Shown piece by piece: positions 8,797 to 17,328 of a stretch of DNA of 53,961 bases. The stretch is from an uncultured Thermomicrobiales bacterium. GTDB lineage: Bacteria > Chloroflexota > Chloroflexia > Thermomicrobiales > UBA6265. A model generated the notes under the pieces. The model saw only the letters and a program-made list of their open reading frames with translations. It ran no database searches and had not been told where the DNA came from. Position 1 is the stretch's first letter. Every line of letters starts with the position of its first letter. The translations under genes were made by a program, and so were the position numbers. The stretch lies in NCBI GenBank assembly GCA_902806345.1, contig CADCWF010000333.1:1-53961 (forward strand). Direction: 5' to 3'.

Positions 8797-11652
8797 TCAA
8801 GGTGCCGGGGTGCCATCAACCGGGATCTCCTCGCCCGTTTGCCCAACCGGCTCCCCGCCGTCGACGTTGGCCAACCGCTGCAGAATGGCGGCCAGCTCGG
8901 CCTGGGCGTCGCCGTACCCTTGCCAGTCGCCCTGAACGAGGGCGTCCTGCCCCCGGTCGTAGGCGGCGAGGGCTTGCTCGGCAAGGTCGCCGACCGGCAG
9001 GTCGGTCGGTTCGGACACCTCGGCCTGCGCCGGCTCCGCGGCGGCCGGCGCGCCGTCTTCCCCGGCAACCGCCGCCAGCGCCTCCGCCAACGTCGGCCGC
9101 ATTTCGACGTCGTCGTTGGTCGCCACGATAACGAACTGGAGCTCGGTCGGCGCTCCCTGCGTTTCCGTCGCCTGGAGATAGAGCGGCTGGACGTAGATGA
9201 CCGTCTCGCCGATCGGGAGGACGAGCAGGTTGCCCCGGATGACGCGCGAGCCGGCCTGGCTCAGCAGCGTGATCTGGGACGAAATCTCGGGGTCCTGGTT
9301 GATCCGGGCCTCGACCTGCTGCGGCCCGAAGACCGTTGTTTGGCGGGGAAACCGGAAGACCGTCAGCTGCCCCTGACCCGTTGCATCGGTTTGGCCCGCC
9401 ATCCAGGCCGACATGTTGGGTCGGTTGTTCGGCGTGAACGGACGGACCAGCTTGAAGCTCGACTCGGTCTCGCCCGGTAGCGGAAGGGTCATGTAGTACG
9501 CCTCCATCCGCTGGGTGCCGCCCTCCCGCCGACCGTCGCCCTCGACCTCCTCTTCGGCGATCTCCCAGCGGTCCTCGCCGTTGTAGAACGCGGCCGGGTC
9601 GGTAACGTGGTAGGCGGCGTAGACCTCGGATTGGATGTCGAACAACCCCTCCGGATAGCGGAAGTGCTCCCGTAGTTCCGGCGACGCCTCGGCGATCGGA
9701 GTGAAGACGTCGGGGAAAACCCGCGCGTAGGCGTCCGCGATCGGGTCGGGTACCTCGGTTCGATAAACGGTCACCGTGCCGTCGTAGGCGTCGAGGGTAA
9801 CCTTGGCCGTGTGGCGGAGGTAGTTGAGCTCCTCGAACGGCGTGGAGCCGGGGAAGCGGTCGGTGGCCGAATACGTGTCGACGATCCAGACGAGGCGCCC
9901 GTTCACGATCGCCATGTACGGATCGGGGTCGGCCAGGAGGAACGGCGCCACCGCCGCAACCCGCTCTTGGATCGACCGCCGGAGCAGGATCCGAGATTCC
10001 TCGGTCAGCGGGTTGCCGAGCAGGATCCGGTTGTCTCCCAGGTTCAGCGCCAGGACGAGCCGCTCGAGGTAGTTGGAGACGCCGACCGAACCGCGGGCGG
10101 CGCCGTCGTACGTTCGGGGTTCGGTCTCGCCGCTGAGGCCGCTGATCTCGCCTTGCCGCGTGTTGACCGCCACCCAGTTTGCGGTCTCCTCGCCGAAATA
10201 AATCTCGGGTCGCTCGATCGCCAGCGGACCCGCTCCCTCGGGCGGAATGTTCCCGACGAGGAACCTCGGTAGCCCCTGGACCGTCTCCTCGCTGATCGGG
10301 CTGACGACGACGCCGTAGCCGTGGGTGTAGGCGAAGTGTTCGTTCAACCACGTCTGCGCGTTCGGCGGCAGCCCGTCCGTCGAGAGCTCGCGGGCCGCGA
10401 TCAGCACCTGTCTGAGCCGCCCATCGATCTCGTACCGGTCGACATCGACATCCGGAAAGACGTAGTAAGGCACGAACGAGCGCAACTGCTGGAACGTCTG
10501 GCCGGCGATCCGGTAGTCCCAGAGTCGGATGTTGTCGAAGATCTCCGAGTCCGGCGAGAGTTGCTCCGGCGACGGCTCGCCTTGCCCGCTCAGGCTCTCC
10601 GTCTCGGTCCGATCCAGGTCGTAGGCGGCGCGCGTCAGCGCGATGTTGTTTGTGATGTAGGGCTGCTCCCGCGCCAACTCCGACGGTTCCACGATCGCTT
10701 GTTGGACGATCGCCGGGAGAACGCCGCCTAGAACTACCGCTATAAGCCATGCGGCGCCGGTGATCACGAGCAGCCGCCCCCGCCAGCGGGCGATGTTCAG
10801 CGCGACCAGCACCGCCGCGATGAGCGAGACGGCGACCAGGATCAGATTGAGCGGGCGGACGACGGTGGCGTCGGTGAACCCGACGCCGAAGACCGACCCG
10901 CGGCTTGAGTAGACGAGGCCGAAGTTGGCCAGGTAGTACCCCACCGCCACCAGCACCAGGAACAGCATTGCCAGCACGAGGACGTGCGAACGGATCGGCC
11001 GTGGCGGATTGGCGAGATCGATCCGCTCGATGCCGAGCGCCACCGCATAGATTGCGACGACCACGACCAGAGTCGGCAGCAAGACGGAGAGTGCCCCTTG
11101 GTGGAGGAGCGTCAGCACCGGGAGCCGGAACACGTAGAACCCGGCGTCGCGGCCGAAGATGGGGTCAACGATACCGAACGACCCGCCGGCCAGGAAGAGC
11201 CGCCACGACTCCCAGCGGGCCGAGGCCGAGGACCCGACCGTCAGGCCGAGGAGCAGGGTTAGCCCGACCAGAAGCCAGCTGCCGACGCGGGTCGAGAAAA
11301 AACCGCCGCCCTGGTAGGCCAGCGATCGGCTGACCCGGAGCGCCATCTTCCAGTTCGCGGCGAAGAAGAGCGCGGCCAACCCGCCCGTCACCAGGAACGC
11401 CGCGATCTGAGAGACGTAGCGCGTCGTCAGCACTTGGCGGTAGCCGATACTGCCGTACCACCACCAGTCGACCCAGAACGACGCGGTCGAGACGACGAGG
11501 AGGAAGAGGCCGAAGATGATCCCCGCCGTCACGACCATGCGGGTGGTGGACGGCGACAACCCGAACCGGCCCCGAGGCGCTTGGGGTGGCCGAGAGCTGC
11601 CCCCGGGACTACGCTGCGTGGGACCACCTCCGGCCCGTTGAAATTGGTCCAA
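8797..11652 (-). CDS. UPF0182 family large membrane protein
   Basis: This 951-residue protein is of COG1615/UPF0182 type. It has a proline/glycine-rich cytoplasmic N-terminus (about 1-35), then about seven transmembrane helices up to residue 310. A large extracytoplasmic domain follows with family-like blocks (NNIALTRAAYDLDR near 325, DVDRYEIDGR, LNEHFAYTHGYGVVVSP near 445, FPGSTPFEELNYLRHTAKVTLDAYDG). The tail is acidic and Ala/Glu-rich. Function is unknown across the family. The start is TTG at 11652 with GGGAGG 7 bases upstream; the TTG lies inside a perfect inverted repeat. The length agrees with the family (about 900-1000). Confidence 0.9.
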   Translation of the reverse strand: MDQFQRAGGGPTQRSPGGSSRPPQAPRGRFGLSPSTTRMVVTAGIIFGLFLLVVSTASFWVDWWWYGSIGYRQVLTTRYVSQIAAFLVTGGLAALFFAANWKMALRVSRSLAYQGGGFFSTRVGSWLLVGLTLLLGLTVGSSASARWESWRLFLAGGSFGIVDPIFGRDAGFYVFRLPVLTLLHQGALSVLLPTLVVVVAIYAVALGIERIDLANPPRPIRSHVLVLAMLFLVLVAVGYYLANFGLVYSSRGSVFGVGFTDATVVRPLNLILVAVSLIAAVLVALNIARWRGRLLVITGAAWLIAVVLGGVLPAIVQQAIVEPSELAREQPYITNNIALTRAAYDLDRTETESLSGQGEPSPEQLSPDSEIFDNIRLWDYRIAGQTFQQLRSFVPYYVFPDVDVDRYEIDGRLRQVLIAARELSTDGLPPNAQTWLNEHFAYTHGYGVVVSPISEETVQGLPRFLVGNIPPEGAGPLAIERPEIYFGEETANWVAVNTRQGEISGLSGETEPRTYDGAARGSVGVSNYLERLVLALNLGDNRILLGNPLTEESRILLRRSIQERVAAVAPFLLADPDPYMAIVNGRLVWIVDTYSATDRFPGSTPFEELNYLRHTAKVTLDAYDGTVTVYRTEVPDPIADAYARVFPDVFTPIAEASPELREHFRYPEGLFDIQSEVYAAYHVTDPAAFYNGEDRWEIAEEEVEGDGRREGGTQRMEAYYMTLPLPGETESSFKLVRPFTPNNRPNMSAWMAGQTDATGQGQLTVFRFPRQTTVFGPQQVEARINQDPEISSQITLLSQAGSRVIRGNLLVLPIGETVIYVQPLYLQATETQGAPTELQFVIVATNDDVEMRPTLAEALAAVAGEDGAPAAAEPAQAEVSEPTDLPVGDLAEQALAAYDRGQDALVQGDWQGYGDAQAELAAILQRLANVDGGEPVGQTGEEIPVDGTPAP

Positions 11653-11654
11653 TT
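11642..11654. repeat. Perfect inverted repeat over the UPF0182 start codon
   Basis: AATTGGTCCAATT is a 13-base perfect palindrome with a central base, and it covers the TTG start codon (11650-11652) of the UPF0182 gene. It could be an operator or mRNA hairpin, or a by-product of the Asp-Gln-Phe codons. Confidence 0.4.
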
Positions 11655-11737
11655 CGGTCCTCCCGCACGAACCCCTCGTCCCGGCCTGGGAGGGTCCGCC
11701 GCCCGTGTTGGTTTCTGCCCGCGAGGGAGTCTACCTT

Positions 11738-12613
11738 GTGAGCGTGCGCATTCCTCGCCGCGGTCAACCGGCCGATCGGAACTCGCCGGTCGCCCTACCA
11801 ACTTCGCCGCGGGTTCGCGTCCATAACGTCGGGAGCGGCAGCTCCGGCAACGCACTCGTCGTCGCCGCGGGCGGTGCGGCGATTCTCGTCGACTGCGGCG
11901 TGGACCGACGCCGCCTCATGGCCGGATTGGAGGCCGCGGGGCAGTCGCCGGCCTCGCTCGCGGCCGTGTTCCTCAGCCACGAGCACGGCGACCACGTTCG
12001 CTCACTGCCGGTACTTGCCCGCTCGGATGTAGGCGTGGTCGCCAGCGAGGGAACGCTAACGTCACTCGAATTGAAGGGCGACGGGGTAGCCCGGATCGCA
12101 CCCGGGCGGGAGGTCACGGTCGACGGGTTCGTCGTCACCGCGCTACCGGTCGAGCACGACGCACGTCAGCCGTACGGATTCACAATCTCCGTCGCCGACC
12201 GCCGGATCACGGTGTTGACCGACCTTGGTCGAGCCGACGACTCGCTGATCGACGCGCTTGCCGAGAGCGACCTGATCGTCCTCGAGGCCAACCACGACGA
12301 TGCGCTGCTCCGGGACGGCCCGTACCCGCCCCAGTTGAAGCGGCGGATCCTCTCGCCTCGCGGCCACCTGTCGAACGCGGATGGTGCCGTTCTCCTTGCC
12401 AAGGCGCTCCGGGTTTCCCGCCGCTCCCCGACGATCTGGCTGGCACATCTCTCGCGCACGAACAACCGCCCCGATCTCGCGTGTGAGACCATCCTAATGG
12501 CCCTCGACCAGGCCGGACTCGTCGCCCCAGTCGCCGCCATGAATCGGAACGGCGCCAAGCAGGTGTGGGAGGCGAATCCGCCGCGTCCCAACCAACTCCG
12601 GTTGCCGTGGTGA
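11738..12613 (+). CDS. MBL-fold metallohydrolase, YycJ/WalJ-like
   Basis: This beta-lactamase-fold hydrolase of the YycJ type has about 291 residues. Visible are the N-terminal GSGSSGNAL segment, VDCGVDRRRL, the metal-binding SHEHGDH near 79-85, PVEHDARQPYGF near 135 and TDLGRAD near 155. Then come LEANHDD and the C-terminal HLSRTNN near 240. YycJ proteins are linked to DNA-repair exonuclease activity and cell-wall coordination in Firmicutes (family knowledge). GTG 11738 was chosen because GAGGGAG ends about 9 bases upstream; GTG 11705 is an alternative with a poor site. It is divergent from the UPF0182 gene. Confidence 0.82.
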   Translation: MSVRIPRRGQPADRNSPVALPTSPRVRVHNVGSGSSGNALVVAAGGAAILVDCGVDRRRLMAGLEAAGQSPASLAAVFLSHEHGDHVRSLPVLARSDVGVVASEGTLTSLELKGDGVARIAPGREVTVDGFVVTALPVEHDARQPYGFTISVADRRITVLTDLGRADDSLIDALAESDLIVLEANHDDALLRDGPYPPQLKRRILSPRGHLSNADGAVLLAKALRVSRRSPTIWLAHLSRTNNRPDLACETILMALDQAGLVAPVAAMNRNGAKQVWEANPPRPNQLRLPW

Positions 12614-12749
12614 CGCGGTGCGCGTTCCACCCCTGGAACCGGATCGCACCCCGAACACCGGGCCCTATACTCGCGGATCGGACGGTCGACGGCTCGATCG
12701 ACCAATGCTCGCCCGACCATCCTGAGGGAGATCGACGCTGTACCCGACC

Positions 12750-13112
12750 ATGCACCTCATCCACGACCGGCTATCGCTCTCGGTCATGATCTTCTGGGCG
12801 GCCGTCGGCCTCTGGGGAGTCTTCGCGTTCGTCCGCGGGGGAGGGCTCTCCGGCAGCATCGCCGGGGCACTCGCGATCGGACAGGCCCTCGTCGTCGTCC
12901 AGGTCCTGGCCGGGGTGGTGCTCGTGGCGCTCGGCGGCCGTCCTCCGGAAACGACCCACTACCTGTACGGGGTGACGGGCATCCTCGTTCTCCCGTTCGC
13001 CTGGAGCTTCCTCAAGGAGCGCGACCAGCGGCAGGCCCTCATCGTCTACAGCCTTCTCGCGCTGTTCATCGCGGGGCTGGCCATCCGGGGCATGACCACC
13101 GGCCAGGGGTAA
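12750..13112 (+). CDS. Four-helix integral membrane protein, unknown
   Basis: The protein has 120 residues with four predicted transmembrane helices: FWAAVGLWGVFAFV, GALAIGQALVVVQVLAGVVLVAL, LYGVTGILVLPFAWSFL and ALIVYSLLALFIAGLAI. Charged turns (RGG, RPPETTHYLYG, KERDQRQ) separate them. A His-rich start (MHLIHDRLS) and the HYLYG segment recall small cytochrome/heme-associated membrane proteins, but no family is recognised. The ATG has no perfect ribosome site; CTG at 12738 lies 8 bases after GAGGGAG and could be the true start. It is followed by a long non-coding interval. Confidence 0.65.
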   Translation: MHLIHDRLSLSVMIFWAAVGLWGVFAFVRGGGLSGSIAGALAIGQALVVVQVLAGVVLVALGGRPPETTHYLYGVTGILVLPFAWSFLKERDQRQALIVYSLLALFIAGLAIRGMTTGQG

Positions 13113-13405
13113 CCCAACCGAAGCTTGTTCGGTTCCACCATTCCTTACAATCGTCGCCACCACTCATCCAAATCCGCCCACCCGCGTTTGACAGTCAAAT
13201 CGCCATGAATGCGGCGGTACCCCCGAAGAGGGATCGGCTGGAAGGCCTCGCAAATCCGCGGATAATCCGTCGTTCTATAACCGCCCACCGCACAGAGAAC
13301 TCAGGCGCAAAAGCGACGCTCGGGCGGCAAGCACCGGCGGAACAAAGGGCAGGGCGGCTCGTCCACCCCATGGGTCCTGGAATCACCCGCACGTTCAGCG
13401 CTTTA
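13113..13405. other. Intergenic interval with a palindrome, no clear gene
   Basis: This stretch is locally less GC-rich than its surroundings. A possible 91-codon frame starts at 13205 but runs through the promoter and start of the next gene and has an Arg/Pro/Ser composition, so I do not call it. The only structured element seen is the perfect palindrome at 13187-13199. Confidence 0.5.
13187..13199. promoter_or_regulatory. Perfect 13-base palindrome TTTGACAGTCAAA
   Basis: Six-base arms TTTGAC/GTCAAA are symmetric around one base. It contains a consensus -35 (TTGACA) on both strands, but no -10 lies at the right distance on the + strand. It may be an operator for a dimeric regulator; the HTH gene beginning at 13501 is the nearest candidate. 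Confidence 0.4.
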
Positions 13406-13434
13406 TTGACACCTCTAAGTCCCCCACCTAGACT
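13406..13434 (+). promoter_or_regulatory. Sigma-A type promoter of the HTH gene
   Basis: TTGACA (13406-13411), a 17-base spacer and TAGACT (13429-13434) form the best consensus promoter in the window. The start codon at 13501 lies about 60 bases beyond the expected transcript start. Confidence 0.8.
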
Positions 13435-13500
13435 CCGACCGTACAGTCACAAGCGGTGTTCGGTCACGTTTGTTACCTGATTCGGCAGAAAGGAGCCCCA

Positions 13501-14031
13501 GTGGAGGCCGAGCAGCCGGATTATCAGGATGTGGTGGACCAGGCCCTGCAACTGGTCTACAGCCATCACCACCGCCTGGTATCCCAACTCCATCCGGCGG
13601 CGTTCGCGCCGCTCAGCCTCGACCAGCTCCGGCAGGGGCCGCTGGGCCAGGATTTGACCCGTTTGGCTGACCTCGCACGAGGCGAGGTGCGGGAACCGAA
13701 GGAACGCGTCCTCGCCGCGATCGACTCCGTCCTCCAGCTCCTGTTCTGGCCAGCCGCGGCCGACGATTACACGGTGCCCCGGTCGTTCTGGGACACAGAC
13801 CTCGGGCGCATGTTGGCCGTGGCCAAGTACCGGGCCTACGATCCCGCGGAGCTCGTCAGCATCGGCAACGCCGCCCAGCAATTGGGCGTCACCCGGCCGA
13901 CGATCTACCGCTGGATGGACGACCGCACGCTCAACTACGTCCGTGACGACATGAGCGGGCGCACGTTCGTCGTCAGGCGCGATATCGACAATCTGAAGCG
14001 TGTTGCCGCGGAGTTGGCTGCGACGGAGTAG
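13501..14031 (+). CDS. HTH (MerR/excisionase-type) DNA-binding regulator
   Basis: The protein has 176 residues. The N-terminal ~115 residues are helical and unrecognised (YQDVVDQALQLVYSHHHRL..., VLAAIDSVLQLLFWP..., SFWDTDLGRMLAVAKYRAY). A C-terminal helix-turn-helix SIGNAAQQLGVTRPTIYRW at about 119-137 and a beta-wing (RTFVVRRDIDNLKRV) have the layout of the excisionase/MerR HTH_17 domain. The GTG start is set by AAGGAG 6 bases upstream. The gene has a strong promoter of its own and a following terminator, so it is a monocistronic, well-expressed unit. Targets are unknown; autoregulation through the upstream palindrome is possible. The N-terminal domain lacks ligand motifs that I know. Confidence 0.8.
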   Translation: MEAEQPDYQDVVDQALQLVYSHHHRLVSQLHPAAFAPLSLDQLRQGPLGQDLTRLADLARGEVREPKERVLAAIDSVLQLLFWPAAADDYTVPRSFWDTDLGRMLAVAKYRAYDPAELVSIGNAAQQLGVTRPTIYRWMDDRTLNYVRDDMSGRTFVVRRDIDNLKRVAAELAATE

Positions 14032-14051
14032 CGCCGAGCGCGGCGGGTCCA

Positions 14052-14088
14052 GGAGGGCGGTGGCCGACCCCCGTCGCCCTTCCTTTTT
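14052..14088 (+). terminator. Rho-independent terminator after the HTH gene
   Basis: GGAGGGCG pairs with CGCCC(T)TCC across a 12-base loop (8 bp, one bulged base) and is followed directly by TTTTTG. It lies 20 bases past the stop. Confidence 0.8.
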
Positions 14089-14113
14089 GCCCCGGATTTC
14101 CCTAGCTTGTTCG

Positions 14114-15316
14114 TTAGTCGAACCGCAGCACGTGCCGCGGCACTCTGGCTGCGATCCCGGTGAAGATTTCGTAGGAGATCGTGCCGCAGAGTTCGGCCAC
14201 CTCGTCAACGGTCGGCGCCGCCTCGCCCAGAATGCCACCCATCACGACCACCTCGTCGCCGACCGTGGTGGTCACCCCGTCGGGTAGTCGGACAACCGTC
14301 TGGTCCATCGAAATCCGACCGATGACCGGGGCCTTCCGGCCCGCTATGCCCATCCAGCCCCTGTCGGACAGCCCCCGTCGGTAGCCGTCGGCATAGCCCA
14401 GCGGCACGAGTGCCGCGCGTTCCGGCGCGACGCACCGGTAACCGCGGCCGTAGCCCACGCTGTCGCCAGGGGTGAGGTCGAAGACCCGCGCGATCCGGGA
14501 CCGAAGCGTCATCACCGGCCGAACACCGCCGGGCAACGGCAGCTTCGGCGACGGAGATGCTCCGTAGAGCGCGAGGCCGACCCGCGCGAAGCTGGATCCC
14601 TCGGCGAGGTGCCTGAGTGCGGCGGCGGAGTTCGCCTGGTGCCATGAGCGCGGTCGGATCCCCTCCTCGGCAAGCCGGGCCAGGCATTGAGCAAGCGCGG
14701 TCCGCTGCTGGCTGGTGAACCCGTGCTCGTCGTCGTCTGTGTCCGCAACCGCGAAGTGGGTGGAGAGGCCGTCGAGTTCGAGCAGCGGGTCCGCGTCCAC
14801 TCGTCGGGCCAGGACACAGGCGAGGTCCGGGAGAGCACCGTAGCGCCGCAAGCCGGTATCTACCTTGATGTGGACCGGTACCGGCGCAACCGGCACCACC
14901 GTCCGCACCGCCGACTGGACTGCCTCGAGCAGCTCTTCGGTGCCGATCGTCAGCGCGAGTTCGTGCCCGAGAGCGGCCATCACCTCTCCTGGGTCAACAG
15001 CCCCGAGGATCAGGATCGGCGCCGAGATCCCGGCCAGCCGCAGCGCCTGGCCTTCGCCGACGGTGGCCACCCCCAGGCCGACGGCGCCGGATTCGACCGC
15101 TGTGCGAGCAATCTCGACCGCGCCGTGGCCGTAGGCGTTCGCCTTGACCACCGCCATCAATCCCGTGCCGGCGGGAAGCTCCTTCCGGATCACCGAGACG
15201 TTGCCTGCGAACGCGCCGAGGTCGATCTCGGCCCGGGTTGCCCGCCCGGTCCACTCGGCTTCCCGGTTGGGTATCGATCTAAACGGGGCCGAAACCGGCC
15301 CGCTCGCCTTCCTCAC
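14114..15316 (-). CDS. alr: Alanine racemase
   Basis: This PLP enzyme makes D-alanine for peptidoglycan. It has 400 residues, slightly longer than usual because of an N-terminal extension of about 25 residues. The PLP lysine motif VVKANAYGHG has Lys at residue 58, and the second-base Tyr motif DSVGYGRGY is near 285. SMDQTVVRL is near 340 (substrate carboxylate site), and the beta-domain ends in RVPRHVLRFD. The GTG at 15316 is preceded by GAAGGAG and overlaps the CBS gene by 38 bases. It is the last gene of a five-gene overlapping operon starting at tgt. Confidence 0.92.
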   Translation of the reverse strand: MRKASGPVSAPFRSIPNREAEWTGRATRAEIDLGAFAGNVSVIRKELPAGTGLMAVVKANAYGHGAVEIARTAVESGAVGLGVATVGEGQALRLAGISAPILILGAVDPGEVMAALGHELALTIGTEELLEAVQSAVRTVVPVAPVPVHIKVDTGLRRYGALPDLACVLARRVDADPLLELDGLSTHFAVADTDDDEHGFTSQQRTALAQCLARLAEEGIRPRSWHQANSAAALRHLAEGSSFARVGLALYGASPSPKLPLPGGVRPVMTLRSRIARVFDLTPGDSVGYGRGYRCVAPERAALVPLGYADGYRRGLSDRGWMGIAGRKAPVIGRISMDQTVVRLPDGVTTTVGDEVVVMGGILGEAAPTVDEVAELCGTISYEIFTGIAARVPRHVLRFD

Positions 15317-15800
15317 CGATGGAGGCTCCTTCGAGACGGGCGATTACCCGGACGAGGTCCGCCCGGCTGACGATTCCGACTAGTGTGTTGCTCTCGTCGA
15401 CCACGGGGACCGGGTTCACCCGGTGCTCGACCATCAGCGTCGCCACCTGGTTGAGCGTCGCCGAGCGGCGGATCGTGTAGACGGGGGAGGTCATCAGCTC
15501 GCCGGCGGTCAAGGCCAGCACCCGCCGCAAGTCCTCCTCGAATGGGGTGCCGGCATCGGCAACCAGCATCGCGTCCAGCACCGGCACCACCGTCGGCACG
15601 CTCACGTCCGCCTCGCGGAAGACCAGGTCGGACTCGGTCACGATGCCGACCAGGGTGTCGCCGTCGATCACCGGGACGCCCGGCAGGGCATTGTCAGCAA
15701 GCAACCGGGCCACCGTTGCGATCGAGTCGGCGGGCGCCGCGGCCGGCACGTTCTGGCGCATGATCTCGGTGACCGTCAGCCCGTCGCTCCCGTCCGTCAC
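15279..15800 (-). CDS. CBS-domain pair protein
   Basis: The protein has 173 residues consisting almost entirely of two CBS domains: TVTEIMRQNVPAAAPADSI... (about 9-62) and ELMTSPVYTIRRSATLNQV... (about 101-155). The second carries MVEHRVNPVPVVDESNTLVGIVSRADLV. CBS pairs (Bateman modules) bind adenine nucleotides such as AMP, ATP or SAM (family knowledge). The GTG at 15800 overlaps the nnrD stop by GTGA, and the end overlaps alr. Stand-alone CBS proteins usually act as nucleotide sensors; which partner it controls is unknown, but the placement suggests coupling to the neighbouring enzymes. Confidence 0.85.
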   Translation of the reverse strand: MTDGSDGLTVTEIMRQNVPAAAPADSIATVARLLADNALPGVPVIDGDTLVGIVTESDLVFREADVSVPTVVPVLDAMLVADAGTPFEEDLRRVLALTAGELMTSPVYTIRRSATLNQVATLMVEHRVNPVPVVDESNTLVGIVSRADLVRVIARLEGASIGEEGERAGFGPV

Positions 15801-16819
15801 GATTCCTCCCCGGTGGGCTCGCGTTCGAGCAGCGCCAACTCCTCGGCCATCGCCGCCGGCAGGTCGCCAGCGACGAGCCCGATCGTGCCGAACCGCTCTT
15901 CCAGTCTCGACGCGGCGCGCATGCCGACGTAGACGGCGAGGGACGCCGCATCGACCGCGTCGAGTCCCTGGGCAAGGTAGGCGCCGATCGCCCCGGCGAA
16001 GACATCCCCCGACCCCGCCGTCGCCAGGGACAGCGGCGCCGCCTCCGCTACCAGGGTGCGCTCCCCGTCGGAGACGACGGTGTACCCGTACTTGAAGACG
16101 ACGGTCTGGCCCCAGGCCTTCGCTGCCTCGCGCGTCGTCTCGACCGGGTTGGCGATCAGATCGGCCGCCGGGGCGTCGAGGAGGCGGGAAAGTTCCCCGA
16201 CGTGCGGCGTCAGCACCGCGCGCCCCGGGGGAATCAACGAGGGCCAGTCTGTCTGCTTCGCAAGCCAGTTCAGGGCGTCGGCGTCGAGCACGGCCGGCTT
16301 CCCTGCACGACCGAGAAGACCGCCGTCGCCCCTCGGCGCCAGTGCGCCGGAGTCGAAGCCGAAGCCGATCGCGGAGCGACTCGCTTCGAGGCCGAAGATG
16401 GCCGCCAGGAGATCGCCGGCGGCCTCGTCTTCGCTCAGCCCGGGACCGATCAGGATCGCAGCTGACTTCTCGAGTTTCTTCTCGATCGACTCGACGGAGC
16501 GACGCGGATCGTCGTCCGACAAGAGGATGGTCGCGGCCTCGGGGACGGCGATGACGACCGGAGCTGAGAGCGACCGGGGCAACGCGACGTTGATGATGCC
16601 GGCACCGTTGCGGCCGGCGGCGAGCGCGCTGAGAACCGCGGCGCCGGCGTACCCCGGAGCGCCGGCGACGATGACGAGACCGCCGACGCCCCACTTGTGC
16701 GCGCCGAACTCACGCCGTGGCGCGAGCTCGGCGGCCAGCGCACGATCGATCGTCAAGTCGTCCGGTCCCAACTCCGGCCGAAGCCGCGCAGGCGCCGTTC
16801 CCATCTGGTTCTCCCTCAT
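15797..16819 (-). CDS. nnrD: ADP/ATP-dependent NAD(P)H-hydrate dehydratase
   Basis: This ribokinase-fold enzyme repairs hydrated NAD(P)H (NADHX). It has 340 residues and is the dehydratase domain only, without the YjeF-N epimerase half that is often fused in bacteria. Motifs are HKWGVGGLVIVAGAPGYAGA near 42 (YjeF-C start), ILIGPGLSEDE, VLDADALNWLA, LTPHVGELSRLL near 200 and ATAGSGDVFAGAIGAYLAQG near 268, whose GSGD carries the catalytic Asp. The ATG overlaps the acpS stop (ATGA). No epimerase (nnrE) is visible in the window. Confidence 0.88.
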   Translation of the reverse strand: MRENQMGTAPARLRPELGPDDLTIDRALAAELAPRREFGAHKWGVGGLVIVAGAPGYAGAAVLSALAAGRNGAGIINVALPRSLSAPVVIAVPEAATILLSDDDPRRSVESIEKKLEKSAAILIGPGLSEDEAAGDLLAAIFGLEASRSAIGFGFDSGALAPRGDGGLLGRAGKPAVLDADALNWLAKQTDWPSLIPPGRAVLTPHVGELSRLLDAPAADLIANPVETTREAAKAWGQTVVFKYGYTVVSDGERTLVAEAAPLSLATAGSGDVFAGAIGAYLAQGLDAVDAASLAVYVGMRAASRLEERFGTIGLVAGDLPAAMAEELALLEREPTGEES

Positions 16820-17328
16820 CGGTCGTCCAATTTCGCGGCCCCTCGGAGCGCGACCACGAACGCGATCGCGTCGGTTCGGGAGTGGGTCAGCGAGACATCG
16901 AAGGCAGTCAAGCCGAGGCGCGCGGCGCGCTCGGCGGCACCGCCGTGGAGCACCAGGATCGGCTTGCCGCGCCGGTTCGAGACGATCTCCATCTCTTTCC
17001 AGCGGATTCCCCTGATACCCGTCCCGAGCGCCTTCGACGTTGCCTCCTTCGCCGCGAAGCGGGCGGCCAACTCCGGCACCCGGTCCCCGTACCGCTGGCG
17101 CTCCCGCTCCGTGTAGACCTTGCGCAGGAACCGCTCGCCGAACTCGCCCAGGACGCGCTCGATCCGGGCGATCTCGATGACATCGACGCCGGCGGCGATG
17201 CCACCGACCCGGTCGGCATCGAGCTCCGGCTCGTACCGCGTCCCTTCGGGACCTGATCCCACCCCTTCGGTCCCTTCTGACAGCGCACGCCGCCGGCGGA
17301 TTGTAGACAGCGGGAATAGAGACGTCAC
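16816..17328 (-). CDS. acpS: Holo-[acyl-carrier-protein] synthase
   Basis: This enzyme transfers the 4'-phosphopantetheine arm of CoA to ACP. The AcpS core is visible: AAGVDVIEIARIERV at about 45-59 (Mg-binding Asp) and FAAKEATSKALGTGIRG near 94-110 (second acidic ligand and CoA site), ending LTHSRTDAIAFVVA. The protein is 170 residues from GTG 17328, about 40 longer than a typical AcpS. That start is supported by GGAGGGAG and a GTGA overlap with the tgt stop, but GTG 17262 is an alternative that trims the Arg-rich extension. It is second in the tgt-acpS-nnrD-CBS-alr operon. Confidence 0.9.
   Translation of the reverse strand: MTSLFPLSTIRRRRALSEGTEGVGSGPEGTRYEPELDADRVGGIAAGVDVIEIARIERVLGEFGERFLRKVYTERERQRYGDRVPELAARFAAKEATSKALGTGIRGIRWKEMEIVSNRRGKPILVLHGGAAERAARLGLTAFDVSLTHSRTDAIAFVVALRGAAKLDDR

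Noticed and set aside
8816-10750. A 644-codon open frame on the minus strand inside the UPF0182 gene
   Set aside because: It is Arg/Pro/Gly/Ala-rich with no domain and is a frame-shifted reading of the UPF0182 coding sequence, caused by high G+C at third positions.
13188-13216. A promoter starting from TTGACA at 13188
   Set aside because: The hexamer is part of the palindrome, and the -10 position (13211-13216) reads GCGGCG.
13205-13480. A 91-codon frame between the four-helix protein and the HTH gene
   Set aside because: It runs across the consensus promoter and ends near the HTH ribosome site; composition is Arg/Pro/Ser-rich and no ribosome site is present.
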